Assembly (NCBI GenBank): GCA_965262235.1
Contig: OZ253504.1
Coordinates: forward strand, 3,369,608-3,433,607
Direction: 5' to 3'
DNA: 64,000 nt
From: CATQGW01 sp965262235
Lineage (GTDB): Bacteria; Chloroflexota; Dehalococcoidia; Bin125
This document shows positions 24,993 through 33,276 of this stretch, in pieces. Every line of letters begins with the position of its first letter. Position 1 is the stretch's first letter. A program made the position numbers and the translations under genes. Below the pieces are notes generated by a model. That model saw only the letters and a list, made by a program, of their open reading frames with translations, was not told the origin of the DNA and made no database searches.

Positions 24993-26165
24993 TTAGACCG
25001 AACGCGCTGAGAGCCATTGGTCGAGCTTGGGCCAGAGCCGGTATTTGGCGTTGCCTCCGGCGACCAGGCTGGCGTGGCCGCCGCGCATCACGATCGCCTC
25101 GGTGTCCTCCGACTGCACCGCGTCGAGCAACGGCTTGGCTGCTTCGTAGGGCACGACATGGTCATGTTCGGCCATGGCGTGGATGATCGGGAGCTTGATC
25201 GATCCGAGGTCAACGCGCTTGCCGCCCAGCTCCAGCGTGCCTTCGAGCATCGCGTTCTTCCAGTAGAGCTCTTTGATCATCTGCCGGAAGGCCTCTCCGG
25301 CGAACGGAATCTGATCCGCAGCCCAGCGGTCGACCATCATGAATGACTGGACATACTTGTCGTCGCGGATGCGATCGAGCACCTGGATCGGGCTCGTGAG
25401 GCGGCCGGTGGGCCGCAGCATGTCGAACGCGGAAAGCAGCATCTCGCCGGGCACGTTGCCCAGCGAGTCGACGATGCGGTCGACATCGAAGTAGCGCTGA
25501 TCGGTCCACTGCGTGAACAGGCCCATGCCTTTGAAGTTCACGGGGGTCGTGAGGCAGGCAGCGTGGCGGACCGGAGCATCGGGGTGGGTGGCCAGGTAGA
25601 GCATGCCCAGGGTGCCGCCCAGGCAGTAGCCAAGTATGTTCAGTTCGGACTCGCCGGAGTCCTGCTTGATCCGTTCGATGCAGGCCGGGATGCGCGACAG
25701 CGCGTAGTCGTCGAGGGTGAGCGAACTCTCCTCGGGAAGTGGCGCGCCCCAGTCGATCAGGTAGACGTCGTAGCCCTGCTCGACGAGGAACTCCACCATG
25801 CTCTGACCCGGTGTGAGGTCGAGGATGTAGGGCTTACTGACGAGCGAGGTGATCACCAGCAGCGGGAGGCGGTAGACCTCTGCCGTCTTGGGACGGTAGT
25901 GATACAGCTTCATCGAGCCCTCGCTCAGGATCGTGTCCTTGGGCGTCGAGCCGGGCTGTGGGTCGTCGAGCGAGATGTACTCAAGGCCGACGAGTCCGCG
26001 ACGCAGCACGGTCTCGACGGTCGAGCGGACCTGACTGGCGACGTCATCAGCCACGTCGCCAGGGAAGTCCGCGGGTGCAATTTCGGGGGTTGAATCATCG
26101 GACGCGACGGAAGCGAGCGAATCGGATTGGGGCTCAGCTACGACTGTCGTCAATGTGGACTCCAC
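24993..26165 (-). CDS. phaC: Polyhydroxyalkanoate synthase, class III-like catalytic subunit (PhaC)
   Basis: 390 residues. The lipase-like box is GYCLGG with catalytic Cys181. The Asp is in EHDHVVPYE and the His in GGHASLVAGG, giving the full PhaC triad. Segments such as YDVYLIDWGAP and NILGYCLGGTL are typical, and the length (about 350-390, lacking the long class I N-terminus) fits class III/IV synthases that need a partner. The partner is probably the coiled-coil protein encoded just upstream. It polymerises hydroxyacyl-CoA on granule surfaces. The N-terminal 45 residues are low-complexity. Confidence 0.93.
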   Translation of the reverse strand: MESTLTTVVAEPQSDSLASVASDDSTPEIAPADFPGDVADDVASQVRSTVETVLRRGLVGLEYISLDDPQPGSTPKDTILSEGSMKLYHYRPKTAEVYRLPLLVITSLVSKPYILDLTPGQSMVEFLVEQGYDVYLIDWGAPLPEESSLTLDDYALSRIPACIERIKQDSGESELNILGYCLGGTLGMLYLATHPDAPVRHAACLTTPVNFKGMGLFTQWTDQRYFDVDRIVDSLGNVPGEMLLSAFDMLRPTGRLTSPIQVLDRIRDDKYVQSFMMVDRWAADQIPFAGEAFRQMIKELYWKNAMLEGTLELGGKRVDLGSIKLPIIHAMAEHDHVVPYEAAKPLLDAVQSEDTEAIVMRGGHASLVAGGNAKYRLWPKLDQWLSARSV

Positions 26166-26269
26166 TGTTCGCAGGACGCACGCGTGAAGGCAGTGCTGGT
26201 CAGTTCCATCGTGACGCGCGTGGGCACGGACGGGTTACGCGCGAGTTAAGGGCGCGCGAGGCTGAACAC

Positions 26270-26680
26270 TCAGTCTGTATCCGGCGTTGCAGGCCGTACT
26301 GCGGGCCGTGTTGCGGCCCGTTTGGTGCGCGCCGGCTTGGGGCTGGGCTGATCGCTTGCGCCCTTCGCCAGGTCGGCCTGCAGCACAGAGAGGTTCGCCT
26401 CGATCGCGGCCAGCCGATTCTCGATGGCCTGCAGGCGGTCGCCGAGGGTCAGCACGTCGGTGCGGGTGGGCACGTTCAGCGCCGTGAGATACGGGCCCAT
26501 CGCCTCGCTCATCGTCTTCTGGAAGTGCAGGAAGACATCCAGGTTGCGGCCCAGAGACTGGCTGAATTCGTCGGTGCCCATCATCTCGTTGAAGAATTCG
26601 TTCCACTGGCGCTCGGACTGGGTGGCCCAGTCACGCCAAACGGCTGAGATGTCCGGGGGTGTGGTCTCGGTCTTGCTCAT
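26270..26680 (-). CDS. PhaE-like PHA synthase subunit
   Basis: 136 residues. Helical throughout: an N-terminal aromatic/acidic part (AVWRDWATQSERQWNEFFNEM), then a coiled coil (LGDRLQAIENRLAAIEANLSVL, about residues 80-100). It ends in a basic, Ala/Pro-rich tail. Shorter than classical PhaE (about 350) but with the same C-terminal coiled-coil logic and placed between padR and phaC. Overlaps the padR stop by 1 bp. Assignment rests on context plus helical pattern. Confidence 0.65.
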   Translation of the reverse strand: MSKTETTPPDISAVWRDWATQSERQWNEFFNEMMGTDEFSQSLGRNLDVFLHFQKTMSEAMGPYLTALNVPTRTDVLTLGDRLQAIENRLAAIEANLSVLQADLAKGASDQPSPKPARTKRAATRPAVRPATPDTD

Positions 26681-27102
26681 CAGGCTTGTTCTCCGGTGCT
26701 CGTGTCATCGGTGGCCGCCGCCGCTTCTTCGAAGCGGTCGATGGCGCCCGTGAGCACGGCGTGATAGTGATCCAGCGTGTCGATCCAGGTGCGGAGGAAG
26801 ATCTCCCCGGCGGCGGTCAACGAATACATGCGCCGCGCGGGGCCCTGGTCGGACGTGTCCCAGAACGAAGAGACGAACCCGCTGCTCTCCATCTGGCGCA
26901 AGGCGCGATAGACGGTGCCGCTGTCGGAGCGGGGCAGGCCGGCCTCGCTCAGTTGTTGACTGAGCTGGTAGCCGTAGGCATCGCAGCCCTTCAGAAAGGC
27001 GAGCAGTCCCGTGGCCAGCATCTCGCCGTGCAGGCGGGGCTGGGCGGTCGTGCGCTTGCGCCCGCGGCCCGCTGGCATGTCTTCTGGCGCGTCATTTGGC
27101 AT
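26680..27102 (-). CDS. PadR-family transcriptional regulator
   Basis: 140 residues. Winged helix of PadR type: LLAFLKGCDAYGYQLSQQLSEAGLPRSDSGTVYRALRQMESSGFV, then RRMYSLTAAGEIFLRTW as wing and start of the C-terminal dimerisation helix. The first 25 residues are basic. It heads the leftward padR-phaE-phaC unit and is divergent from the phasin gene. The inverted repeats between the two genes are its likely operator, suggesting control of PHA storage. If the promoter proposed at 27109-27137 is right, the mRNA starts at or near the ATG (leaderless). Confidence 0.85.
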   Translation of the reverse strand: MPNDAPEDMPAGRGRKRTTAQPRLHGEMLATGLLAFLKGCDAYGYQLSQQLSEAGLPRSDSGTVYRALRQMESSGFVSSFWDTSDQGPARRMYSLTAAGEIFLRTWIDTLDHYHAVLTGAIDRFEEAAAATDDTSTGEQA

Positions 27103-27108
27103 GACTGC

Positions 27109-27174
27109 ATTCTGCCGCTATGTGTGAACCGATGCAAGATGCGTATTGCACATAGCTGCATCCCTCCCTACATT
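27109..27174. promoter_or_regulatory. Divergent padR/phasin promoters with overlapping inverted repeats
   Basis: Rightward promoter: TTGCAC (27146-27151), 17 nt, TACATT (27169-27174). Leftward promoter, on the other strand: TTGCAT (27137-27132), 17 nt, CAGAAT (27114-27109). The two -35 boxes form an inverted repeat, TGCAA (27133-27137)-8 nt-TTGCA (27146-27150). A second perfect pair GCTATGTG (27117-27124)/CACATAGC (27149-27156) surrounds it. A dimeric PadR bound here would block both promoters. Confidence 0.55.
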
Positions 27175-27215
27175 CGTCCCATCAGACCACCAGCGACGCA
27201 CACGGAGCGAACACC

Positions 27216-27734
27216 ATGACCGAGCAGACCGCGACCGAGCAGGACGCCGCCGAGCAGGCTCCGACCGACGAGTATTTCGACGCCCTGCTGGCCAGCTACG
27301 ACGCGCTGGCCCAAGCGATCGAGCAGGCCAGCGAGCGCGGCGTCCGGTTGTCCCGCCAACTGCTCACCGATGTGTCCGCAGCGCAGCGCAAGGCGCTCGA
27401 GCTGGCGCGGCAGGTTGCGGCCGACCCGAGCGACACGGCCGACGCGTACTCGGCGATCATGGAATCCGCCGTGGCCGCTCAGAGCCAGGCGCTCGACTTC
27501 ACCCAGATGGCCTACAAAGAGGCCATGGCTGCGGGAACCGAGGGTCGCGAGGCGCTCGATGCCGTGCTCAGCGCCAGCCGCACCGCCGCCGAGGCGGCGC
27601 TCGCGATCTCGCGTGACTGGCAGAGCACGAATCCCTGGGCGGCATTCGTGCAGAGCAGCCTGCGCAAGGGCATGGAGACCTTCACGACGGCCGCCAACGG
27701 CGCGACCAAGGAACCCGCCGACACCAAGGCCTAA
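27216..27734 (+). CDS. Phasin-like granule-associated protein
   Basis: 172 residues, almost entirely helical, Ala-rich and without membrane segments, e.g. YDALAQAIEQASERGVRLSR and EAMAAGTEGREALDAVLSAS. This is the composition and length of phasins that coat PHA granules. Position divergent from padR-phaE-phaC supports the call. No catalytic motif. Followed by a palindromic repeat that may end transcription. Confidence 0.7.
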   Translation: MTEQTATEQDAAEQAPTDEYFDALLASYDALAQAIEQASERGVRLSRQLLTDVSAAQRKALELARQVAADPSDTADAYSAIMESAVAAQSQALDFTQMAYKEAMAAGTEGREALDAVLSASRTAAEAALAISRDWQSTNPWAAFVQSSLRKGMETFTTAANGATKEPADTKA

Positions 27735-27737
27735 GAA

Positions 27738-27905
27738 TCCTCTGAGCGAATCGGACCTCATCTCCCCTCGCTCCCCGGGCGGAGATGTCACGGCGTGACG
27801 GCGGGCCGCGCGCGCCCCGCTCGGGCAGATACCGCCACGCCGGTGAGTCGGGACCGCTGCCCCCCTCTGCCTTCGGCATCTCCCCCCGCTTTGCGGGGGG
27901 AGAGT
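27738..27905. repeat. Palindromic repeats (family A) after the phasin gene
   Basis: Two units in opposite orientation. AATCCTCTGAGCGAATCGGA, then CTCCCCTCGC and GGAGATGTCACGGCGTGACG, is followed by CCCCCCTCTGCCTTCGGCAT and CTCCCCCCGCTTTGCGGGGGGAG. They sit between convergent genes. Confidence 0.7.
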
Positions 27906-27919
27906 TATTCCGAGCACTC

Positions 27920-28732
27920 CTAGTTTCTGGCCTGGCCCTGCCGCTCGCGGGGCGTGTCGGCCAACAGTTCGGCGACCGCCTGATACGCCGCGCTGCTGTA
28001 GATGATCCCGTAGTGGCTCGTGTCGATCGCCACGTTGTACTCGGGCTCGTTCTCCATGCAGCTCTCGGGCACCACCAGCCCGTCACGTTTGGCGTAGAGC
28101 GCATAGCGGCGAAACGTCGGTTGCTGCGGGCGCATGATGTTCTCGGTGAAGGGGCAGGTGCAGTGTCCGCTGTAGCAGGCCGGCGCGACGTCCCAGGTCA
28201 GATGCGAGCCGGCCTGCCGGCGCACGGCAGCCATCGCCTCGATCAGCGCCGGATGCACGTGGGCGATGTCGTTGAACGGCGCCGCCAGCGAGATCAGCAG
28301 ATCGACCAGCTCAGGATGCCGGAACGCCACACTTCGGGCGATCAGCGCGCCGAGGCTGTGACCGATCAGGTGGACGAGGGCGCCGGTCTCCTGCGCGGCC
28401 CGCTTGACGACGCTCAGAACCACGTCTGAGGCGACATCGGGGCAGTTCACGTTGAGGCCGAGGCCCGAGTAGTAGGGCTGGTAGCCGATCCGGGCGAGCC
28501 ACCAGTAGAGCTCCATCATCGACAGGTCGGTGCCCATGAAACCCGGCACCACCACGACCGCTTCGCCGCGCCCGTGTGGCAGGCCCCAGCCGTAGTACGC
28601 GGGAGTGCTCCGCAGGTTCAGCCACTCGCAGAAGAAGCCGAGCTCGTTCTGGATCGGCGTCCGGGCCGGCTGAATGGAATGGTCGTCGAGATACAGGCCC
28701 GAAAACGGCGGCGGAGCGCCCGTGGACGGCAT
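27920..28732 (-). CDS. Alpha/beta hydrolase (lipase/esterase-like)
   Basis: 270 residues. VVVPGFMGTDLSMMELYWWL gives the oxyanion region and VHLIGHSLGALIARSVAF the nucleophile Ser. The His is probably in DTSHYGIIYSS near the C-terminus. Three Cys in a short stretch (CYSGHCTC) could bind metal or form disulfides. ATG at 28732 is chosen because the upstream in-frame extension to 28849 is basic, lacks a ribosome-binding site and would reach the neighbouring divergent promoter region. Near the PHA genes, but a depolymerase role is only a possibility. Confidence 0.75.
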   Translation of the reverse strand: MPSTGAPPPFSGLYLDDHSIQPARTPIQNELGFFCEWLNLRSTPAYYGWGLPHGRGEAVVVVPGFMGTDLSMMELYWWLARIGYQPYYSGLGLNVNCPDVASDVVLSVVKRAAQETGALVHLIGHSLGALIARSVAFRHPELVDLLISLAAPFNDIAHVHPALIEAMAAVRRQAGSHLTWDVAPACYSGHCTCPFTENIMRPQQPTFRRYALYAKRDGLVVPESCMENEPEYNVAIDTSHYGIIYSSAAYQAVAELLADTPRERQGQARN

Positions 28733-28869
28733 CTGCGACACGTGCTCCAGATGTGCATGCGCGGATTGATTCAGCCTACAAGGGCGAGCTTCGCCGCCCC
28801 CGGGTGGTGGTACCTTCGCCCTGACTCGGCCCCGCCACCGACCTGCCACCGACCTGCTCAGGAGCCATC

Positions 28870-30246
28870 ATGGTCCGCCTCTCCGACCTCCACCCCGAAG
28901 AAGCGGAGCATCTGAGGAGCTGGCCGCCGCTTCAGATCGAGCCGGGGGAGTGGATCACGCCCAAGCCGCTGCGCGAGTCGACGATCGCTCTGATCACCAC
29001 CGCGGGCCTGCATCGGCGCGATGACGTGCCGTTCGCGTCGGGCGCGGTGGACTATCGGATCATCCCCGGCGACGCTGACTTCGCGGATGTCATCTCCTCG
29101 CACTTGAGTTCCAACTGGGACCGCTCGGCGCTCGCGCAGGATCTGAACGTCGTGCTGCCGATCGAGCGCCTCAGGGAGTTGGCTGCGGCGGGCGAGATCG
29201 GCGGCGTGGCACGCTGGCACTACTCGTTCATGGGCGGGGTCCCGCGCGCCGATCGGCTGGAGCCGTACGCCCGCGAGGTGGCGGGCCTGCTCAAGCGCGA
29301 CGGCGTCGACGCCGCCGTGCTCATACCCGTTTGACCGGCCTGCACGCGCGCCGTCGGCGCGCTCGGCCACTACATCGAGCGTGAGGGCGTGGCCACGACC
29401 AGCATCTCGCTGGTCCGCGAGCACAGCGAATACATGAAGCCGCCGCGCGCGCTGTGGGTGCCGTTCTACCTCGGCCGCCCGTTCGGCGTGCCCGACGACC
29501 CCGACTTCCAGCGCGACGTGCTGCGCGCCGCGCTCGACCTGCTACCGACGCTGACCGAGCACGGCATCGTCGACTATCCAGTCGAGGCGCCCGACGACTC
29601 GTTCTCCCACACGTGGGCCTGCCCGGTCTCGTTCGAGGCGTCGGACGCCGACTCGTTGGGCGCCCGCCTGCGCGGCGAGGCGCAGCGGCTCGCGCCCTGG
29701 TGGCGCGAGACGCACCGGGCTCGCGGACGCACCCTGGTGGGTGCGAGCGCGCCGCTGCCAGACGGACCAGACCGCGAAGTGACCGTGCCGCAGCACGTCG
29801 ACACGCTGGCCGCCGCGCTTGTGGACGTCGCGGAGGGCGCGCCGCTCGACACGCCGCCTGTGATCGAGCGGCCGGCCGGCTCGAACCCCGCCGAAGCGGC
29901 AAATGAGCTTGCCTGGTCGCACCCGATGCCCTTCCTGCTGCGTCACCTCGTGCAGGACCTGCGCTGCTTCTATCAGGAGGCCGCGGCGGGGCAGCCGGGC
30001 GCGCAGGCGCCGTCGCATCGCGCGTTGAACGAATGGATCTTTGGCGAGACCGTGCTCGGCGAGGCGATCATCGAGATGGGCCGCCGGCTCACCGAGGCCG
30101 GCGATCCACGCCTGCGCGCCTTGCGCTTCTGGTCGATCCCCGAAGGCTTCTGGCCCGATGACGACGAGGTTGTCACCGCTGCGAGCATGACCGACTCACT
30201 CGCGCGCGCCGACGCCGCCAACAAGCTGTTCGCGCCGCGCCAATAG
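28870..30246 (+). CDS. GrdB/selenoprotein-B-like reductase family protein with selenocysteine (TGA read through)
   Basis: 458 residues when the in-frame TGA at 29332-29334 is read as selenocysteine. The first part (1-154) includes DVPFASGAVDYRIIPGDADF, SSNWDRSALAQDLNVVLPIE and DGVDAAVLIPV. Then comes U155-PAC158-TRAVGALGHYIEREGVATTS and PRALWVPFYLGRPFGVPDDP. This is the organisation of the glycine/sarcosine/betaine reductase selenoprotein B family, in which a UxxC pair follows the DGVDAxxLxxx strand. In classical GrdB this Sec attacks the substrate amine. Many GrdB-like relatives occur without the rest of the glycine reductase complex, as here, and their reaction is unknown. The downstream half continues for more than 300 codons without other stops. 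ATG 28870 has AGGAG 8 nt upstream. Confidence 0.85.
29337..29368 (+). promoter_or_regulatory. Candidate SECIS stem-loop in the GrdB-like gene
   Basis: After the TGA, GCGCGCC (29346-29352) pairs perfectly with GGCGCGC (29356-29362) around GTC; opening one pair gives loop CGUCG about 18 nt from the TGA. An outer GGCC/GGCC pair (29337-29340 with 29365-29368) extends it. Distance and G-containing loop fit bacterial SECIS rules. Confidence 0.6.
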
Positions 30247-30334
30247 CGACGCACAATTGAGGCGTTGTCGGAGGCGTTGTCGGGGCGGCGACCGACTAAC
30301 TTGCGGACGAACGCACTGGTGAGGACCAACCCAC

Positions 30335-31174
30335 ATGACACAGCGAACCGACGCCTACCCCGAGCTTGACCGCGACCTGCGCTTCTTTCCGCTCGGCGTC
30401 GAGCAGCCGCGGCAGCTCAGCGCGGAGCAGATTCAGCAGTACAACGACAAGGGCTACATCTTCCCGATCGACATCTTCTCGAAGTCCGAGATCGAAGTGA
30501 TCCGCGGCTACTTCGACGATCTGCTGCCCAAAGCGATGGACGCCGGCTGGAACAACTACGAGCTGACCAACTGGCACAAGCACTGCCGCGGCGTCTGGGA
30601 TGTCGTCACCGACAGCCGGATCATCGACGTGATGGAGGACATGCTGGGCGAGACGGTGATCCTGCGCCACAGCCATCTGTTCGCCAAGCTGCCCGGCGAC
30701 GGCATGCGAGTCAGCTGGCACCAGGACGCGTCGTACTGGCCGCTCTCGCCCAGCAAAGTCGTCTCCGCCTGGCTGGCGCTCGATGATGTCGACCTGGGCA
30801 ACGGCGCGATGCAGGTGATCCCCGGCTCGCACCACAACGCGCAGGTCGCCTTCCAGGACAGCGCTGCCGACGAGCACAACGTGCTCAACCAGACCGTGCC
30901 CAATCCTGAGGACTACGGCGACCCGCCGGTCGCGCTGGAGCTGCGCGCCGGCCAGATCTCGCTGCACAGCGACTGGATGCTGCACGGCTCCGAGCCCAAC
31001 GAATCGAACCGCCGCCGCTGCGGCCTGGCGATGCGCTACCTGTCATCCGATGTGCGCGCCTACAACGGCTGGAACGCGCACTCAATCGTCTGCCGCGGCT
31101 CCGAGCCGACCGGTCACTGGGCCAATCACCCGCGCCCGGACGGTGAGTTGATTCCCGTCAAGAGCGCCGAATAA
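30335..31174 (+). CDS. Phytanoyl-CoA dioxygenase (PhyH) family protein
   Basis: 279 residues, an Fe(II)/2-oxoglutarate-dependent oxygenase of the PhyH family. The metal ligands are seen as WHQDASYW (HxD, about residues 129-131) and the distal His in DWMLHGSEPNESN, and the 2-oxoglutarate Arg in RRRCGLAMRY. PGSHHNAQ lies between them. It would hydroxylate an unknown substrate. PhyH proteins are numerous in some marine Chloroflexota. Lies 88 bp after the GrdB-like gene on the same strand. Confidence 0.88.
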   Translation: MTQRTDAYPELDRDLRFFPLGVEQPRQLSAEQIQQYNDKGYIFPIDIFSKSEIEVIRGYFDDLLPKAMDAGWNNYELTNWHKHCRGVWDVVTDSRIIDVMEDMLGETVILRHSHLFAKLPGDGMRVSWHQDASYWPLSPSKVVSAWLALDDVDLGNGAMQVIPGSHHNAQVAFQDSAADEHNVLNQTVPNPEDYGDPPVALELRAGQISLHSDWMLHGSEPNESNRRRCGLAMRYLSSDVRAYNGWNAHSIVCRGSEPTGHWANHPRPDGELIPVKSAE

Positions 31175-31207
31175 GCGGCCGCATCGCAAGGTCACCAGTG
31201 GTCGCCT

Positions 31208-31285
31208 GCGGAAGCTCTGAATAACTCTCCCCCCGCCATGCGGGGGGAGAGGGGATCCGACTTGTTTAGAGGATTCCCAAGCTCG
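31208..31285. repeat. Palindromic repeat (family A) upstream of smpB
   Basis: AATAACTCTCCCCCCGC CAT GCGGGGGGAGAG hairpin followed by GGATCCGACTTGTTTAGAGG ATTCC, the reverse complement of the flank seen at 14131. Shows that the conserved unit includes the AATCCTCT...GTCGGATCC arm. Confidence 0.7.
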
Positions 31286-31367
31286 CCCACCAACGCTCTG
31301 CATCCTGAGCACGCTTCATGACCGTGAGTCTATGAACGGCGACCCCACTCCCACATACACTCCGTGA

Positions 31368-31901
31368 ATGGCGACGACATCACGAGCCAAGGCGAAGCGC
31401 AATGCGCGGGCCGCGCGGCGCGCGGAACAGACCGACCCCGAGCGGGCGAACAACCGCGTGCTCGCGCGCAACCGCCGCGCGACCTGGCAATACGAGATCA
31501 CGCAGCGGATCGAGGCCGGGATCGAGCTGCGCGGCAGCGAGATCAAATCGCTGCGCATGGGCCGCGGCTCGATCGCTGAGGCCTACTGCCGCCCGCGCGG
31601 CGGACAGCTGTGGCTGATCGGCGCGCACATCGCGCGCTACGAGCCGGCCGGCGAGCAGAACCACGAGCTGACCCGCGACCGTCGGCTGCTGGTCCATCGC
31701 CGTGAAATCCACCAGCTGGAGGCGGCGTTCGAGCAGCGCCGGCTGACCCTGGTGCCGCTGCGCCTGTACCTGAAGCACGGCCTCGTCAAGCTGGAGATCG
31801 GCGTGGCCCGCGGCAAGCGCGAGCACGAGAAGCGCCAGCGCATTCGCGAGCGCGAGACCAACCGCGAAATCGCCCGCGTCCTCCGCCAAAACAACGTCTG
31901 A
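31368..31901 (+). CDS. smpB: SsrA-binding protein SmpB
   Basis: 177 residues. Core signature NRRATWQYEITQRIEAGIEL, GSEIKSLRMGRGSIAEAY, and HLxRY-type IGAHIARYEPAG are followed by the basic C-terminal tail GVARGKREHEKRQRIRERE that enters the ribosomal decoding centre. It has an N-terminal basic extension of about 25 residues. Works with tmRNA (here at 36809) in trans-translation. Its stop codon starts a 17-bp direct repeat that also follows the methylase gene at 35112. Confidence 0.96.
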   Translation: MATTSRAKAKRNARAARRAEQTDPERANNRVLARNRRATWQYEITQRIEAGIELRGSEIKSLRMGRGSIAEAYCRPRGGQLWLIGAHIARYEPAGEQNHELTRDRRLLVHRREIHQLEAAFEQRRLTLVPLRLYLKHGLVKLEIGVARGKREHEKRQRIRERETNREIARVLRQNNV

Positions 31902-31915
31902 GCCGCGCTGGCGGC
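31899..31915 (+). repeat. 17-bp direct repeat, left copy
   Basis: TGAGCCGCGCTGGCGGC, identical to 35112-35128. In both places the first three bases are the stop codon of the preceding gene. The two copies bracket the island. Confidence 0.75.
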
Positions 31916-32085
31916 CCGCAGTCCGCGCATGCCGACACGGGCCGCGTCAAGCGTCGCACGGTCGTCGATCCCGCGACGCCCGAGGACGTGGATGCGATGC
32001 GGAATCTGATCGAGGGCACCGACATATTCTCGCAGGCGTGCAGCGCGGAGAGTCTCGCGCGCCACGGGGCAGACACGCTAGAGTT
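31916..32085 (+). pseudogene. Family III CoA-transferase fragment
   Basis: About 165 bp matching the interior of the CoA-transferase gene at 35202. Here it encodes KRRTVVDPATPEDVDAMRNL then IEGTDIFSQACSAESLARHG. The intact gene has KRRAFVDLETPEGVDAMWHL and IEGADVFSQSYRAESLARRG. The DNA around 35970-36120 is roughly four-fifths identical by eye. Both ends are truncated, so this is a dead remnant next to the left repeat. Confidence 0.75.
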
Positions 32086-32112
32086 CACAGAACTTCCCTC
32101 AGGAGCGGCCTC

Positions 32113-33270
32113 ATGGCGAGTCCAGCCACACATGCCACACGTGGCGAAGAACCATCGTTCACCCCCGAGTTCCTGCCCGTTGGGGAGCTTCACCTTGACG
32201 GTAAGAATCCGCGCATCCAGCAGGTCGGAGTGGACCTCGACCAGGAGCGCATTCTCAAGATCCTTTGGGAGGAGTACTCCGTAGACGAAGTGGCGCTGTC
32301 CATTGCGCAAAACGGCTTCTTCCCTCACGAGCCCTTGTTCGCCATCGAGGAGGGTGGCAGGCTCGTGGTCGTAGAGGGCAATCGCAGGCTCGCGGCTGTC
32401 CGATTACTCCGTGAGCCCGACCTCCGGGAACGCCTTCGTGGAGAAGCGTTGCCCACGATATCCGTAGAAGCGATCGCCAAGCTCGACTTCGTTCCTGTCA
32501 TCCGCTGCAAGCGCGAAGGGATTTGGCAATACATCGGCTTCAAGCACGTGAACGGACCACAGGCATGGACATCCCTTGCCAAAGCCGAGTACGTCGCTTG
32601 GGTGAAGAACGAAATCGGCACTTCTCTTGAGGACATCGCCCGCACCATCGGTGACTACCACTCGACAGTCACGCGGCTATACCGAGCATACATGGCCCTG
32701 AAGCAGGCAGAAGATGAGGGCGTCTACGATCGCAAGTGGCGGACTCGGAAACACTTCTCATTCTCACACCTCTACACCGGCCTGGACTACCAAGGCATAC
32801 GGGATTTCACCCGTATCGCCGATCTCGACCCGCCCAAGGCGAGGCCGATCCCCAAGAGCAGACTCAAGGAGTTTGGTGAGCTGTGCGTCTGGCTGTGGGG
32901 GGACACGACACATAACACAGTTCCTCTAATCAAGAGCCAGAATCCCGACCTCCGCGATCTTGATGGAGCCCTCCAGAAGAAGGCCGGGCTAAGTGCTCTC
33001 CGCGCTGGCTATGGCATCTCTGTCGCGGTCGATATCGCCCGTGGCGACACCGCACTCTTCCGGGAGGCGTTGCTCAAGTCAAAGCAGTCGCTCCAGAATG
33101 CCCGCGCGAAGGTAGCAACTGGATTTGAGGGCGAAAAGGATTTGTCAAGGGAGATGGAAGAAATCCTCGTCATCGCCGATGCCCTTGACGACGACATGCG
33201 GACGATCGCGATAGACCCCCTACAGAGGCAGCGAGATAGGCGACGACGCCGGAGAGCCCAGAGGACATAG
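32113..33270 (+). CDS. ParB/sulfiredoxin-domain protein of the modification island
   Basis: 385 residues. N-terminal ParB-type nuclease/CTPase fold: LPVGELHLDGKNPRIQQ (about 20-36), ILWEEYSVDEVALSIAQNGF and the marker VVVEGNRRLAAVRLL (about 94-108). A helix-turn-helix region follows (EDIARTIGDYHSTVTRLYRAY), then a helical C-terminus ending in a very basic run. ATG at 32113 has AGGAG 8 nt upstream. Not a chromosomal ParB: there is no ParA, and it is followed by a methylase. Such ParB-like proteins occur with phage and island methylases and may guide or regulate DNA modification. GC content is lower than that of the flanking genes. Confidence 0.8.
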   Translation: MASPATHATRGEEPSFTPEFLPVGELHLDGKNPRIQQVGVDLDQERILKILWEEYSVDEVALSIAQNGFFPHEPLFAIEEGGRLVVVEGNRRLAAVRLLREPDLRERLRGEALPTISVEAIAKLDFVPVIRCKREGIWQYIGFKHVNGPQAWTSLAKAEYVAWVKNEIGTSLEDIARTIGDYHSTVTRLYRAYMALKQAEDEGVYDRKWRTRKHFSFSHLYTGLDYQGIRDFTRIADLDPPKARPIPKSRLKEFGELCVWLWGDTTHNTVPLIKSQNPDLRDLDGALQKKAGLSALRAGYGISVAVDIARGDTALFREALLKSKQSLQNARAKVATGFEGEKDLSREMEEILVIADALDDDMRTIAIDPLQRQRDRRRRRRAQRT

Positions 33271-33276
33271 CGGCGG

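Noticed and set aside
31988..32284. Small open frame beginning MDAMRNLIEG
   Set aside because: It is the truncated CoA-transferase copy running into the ParB-domain gene's leader in another frame.
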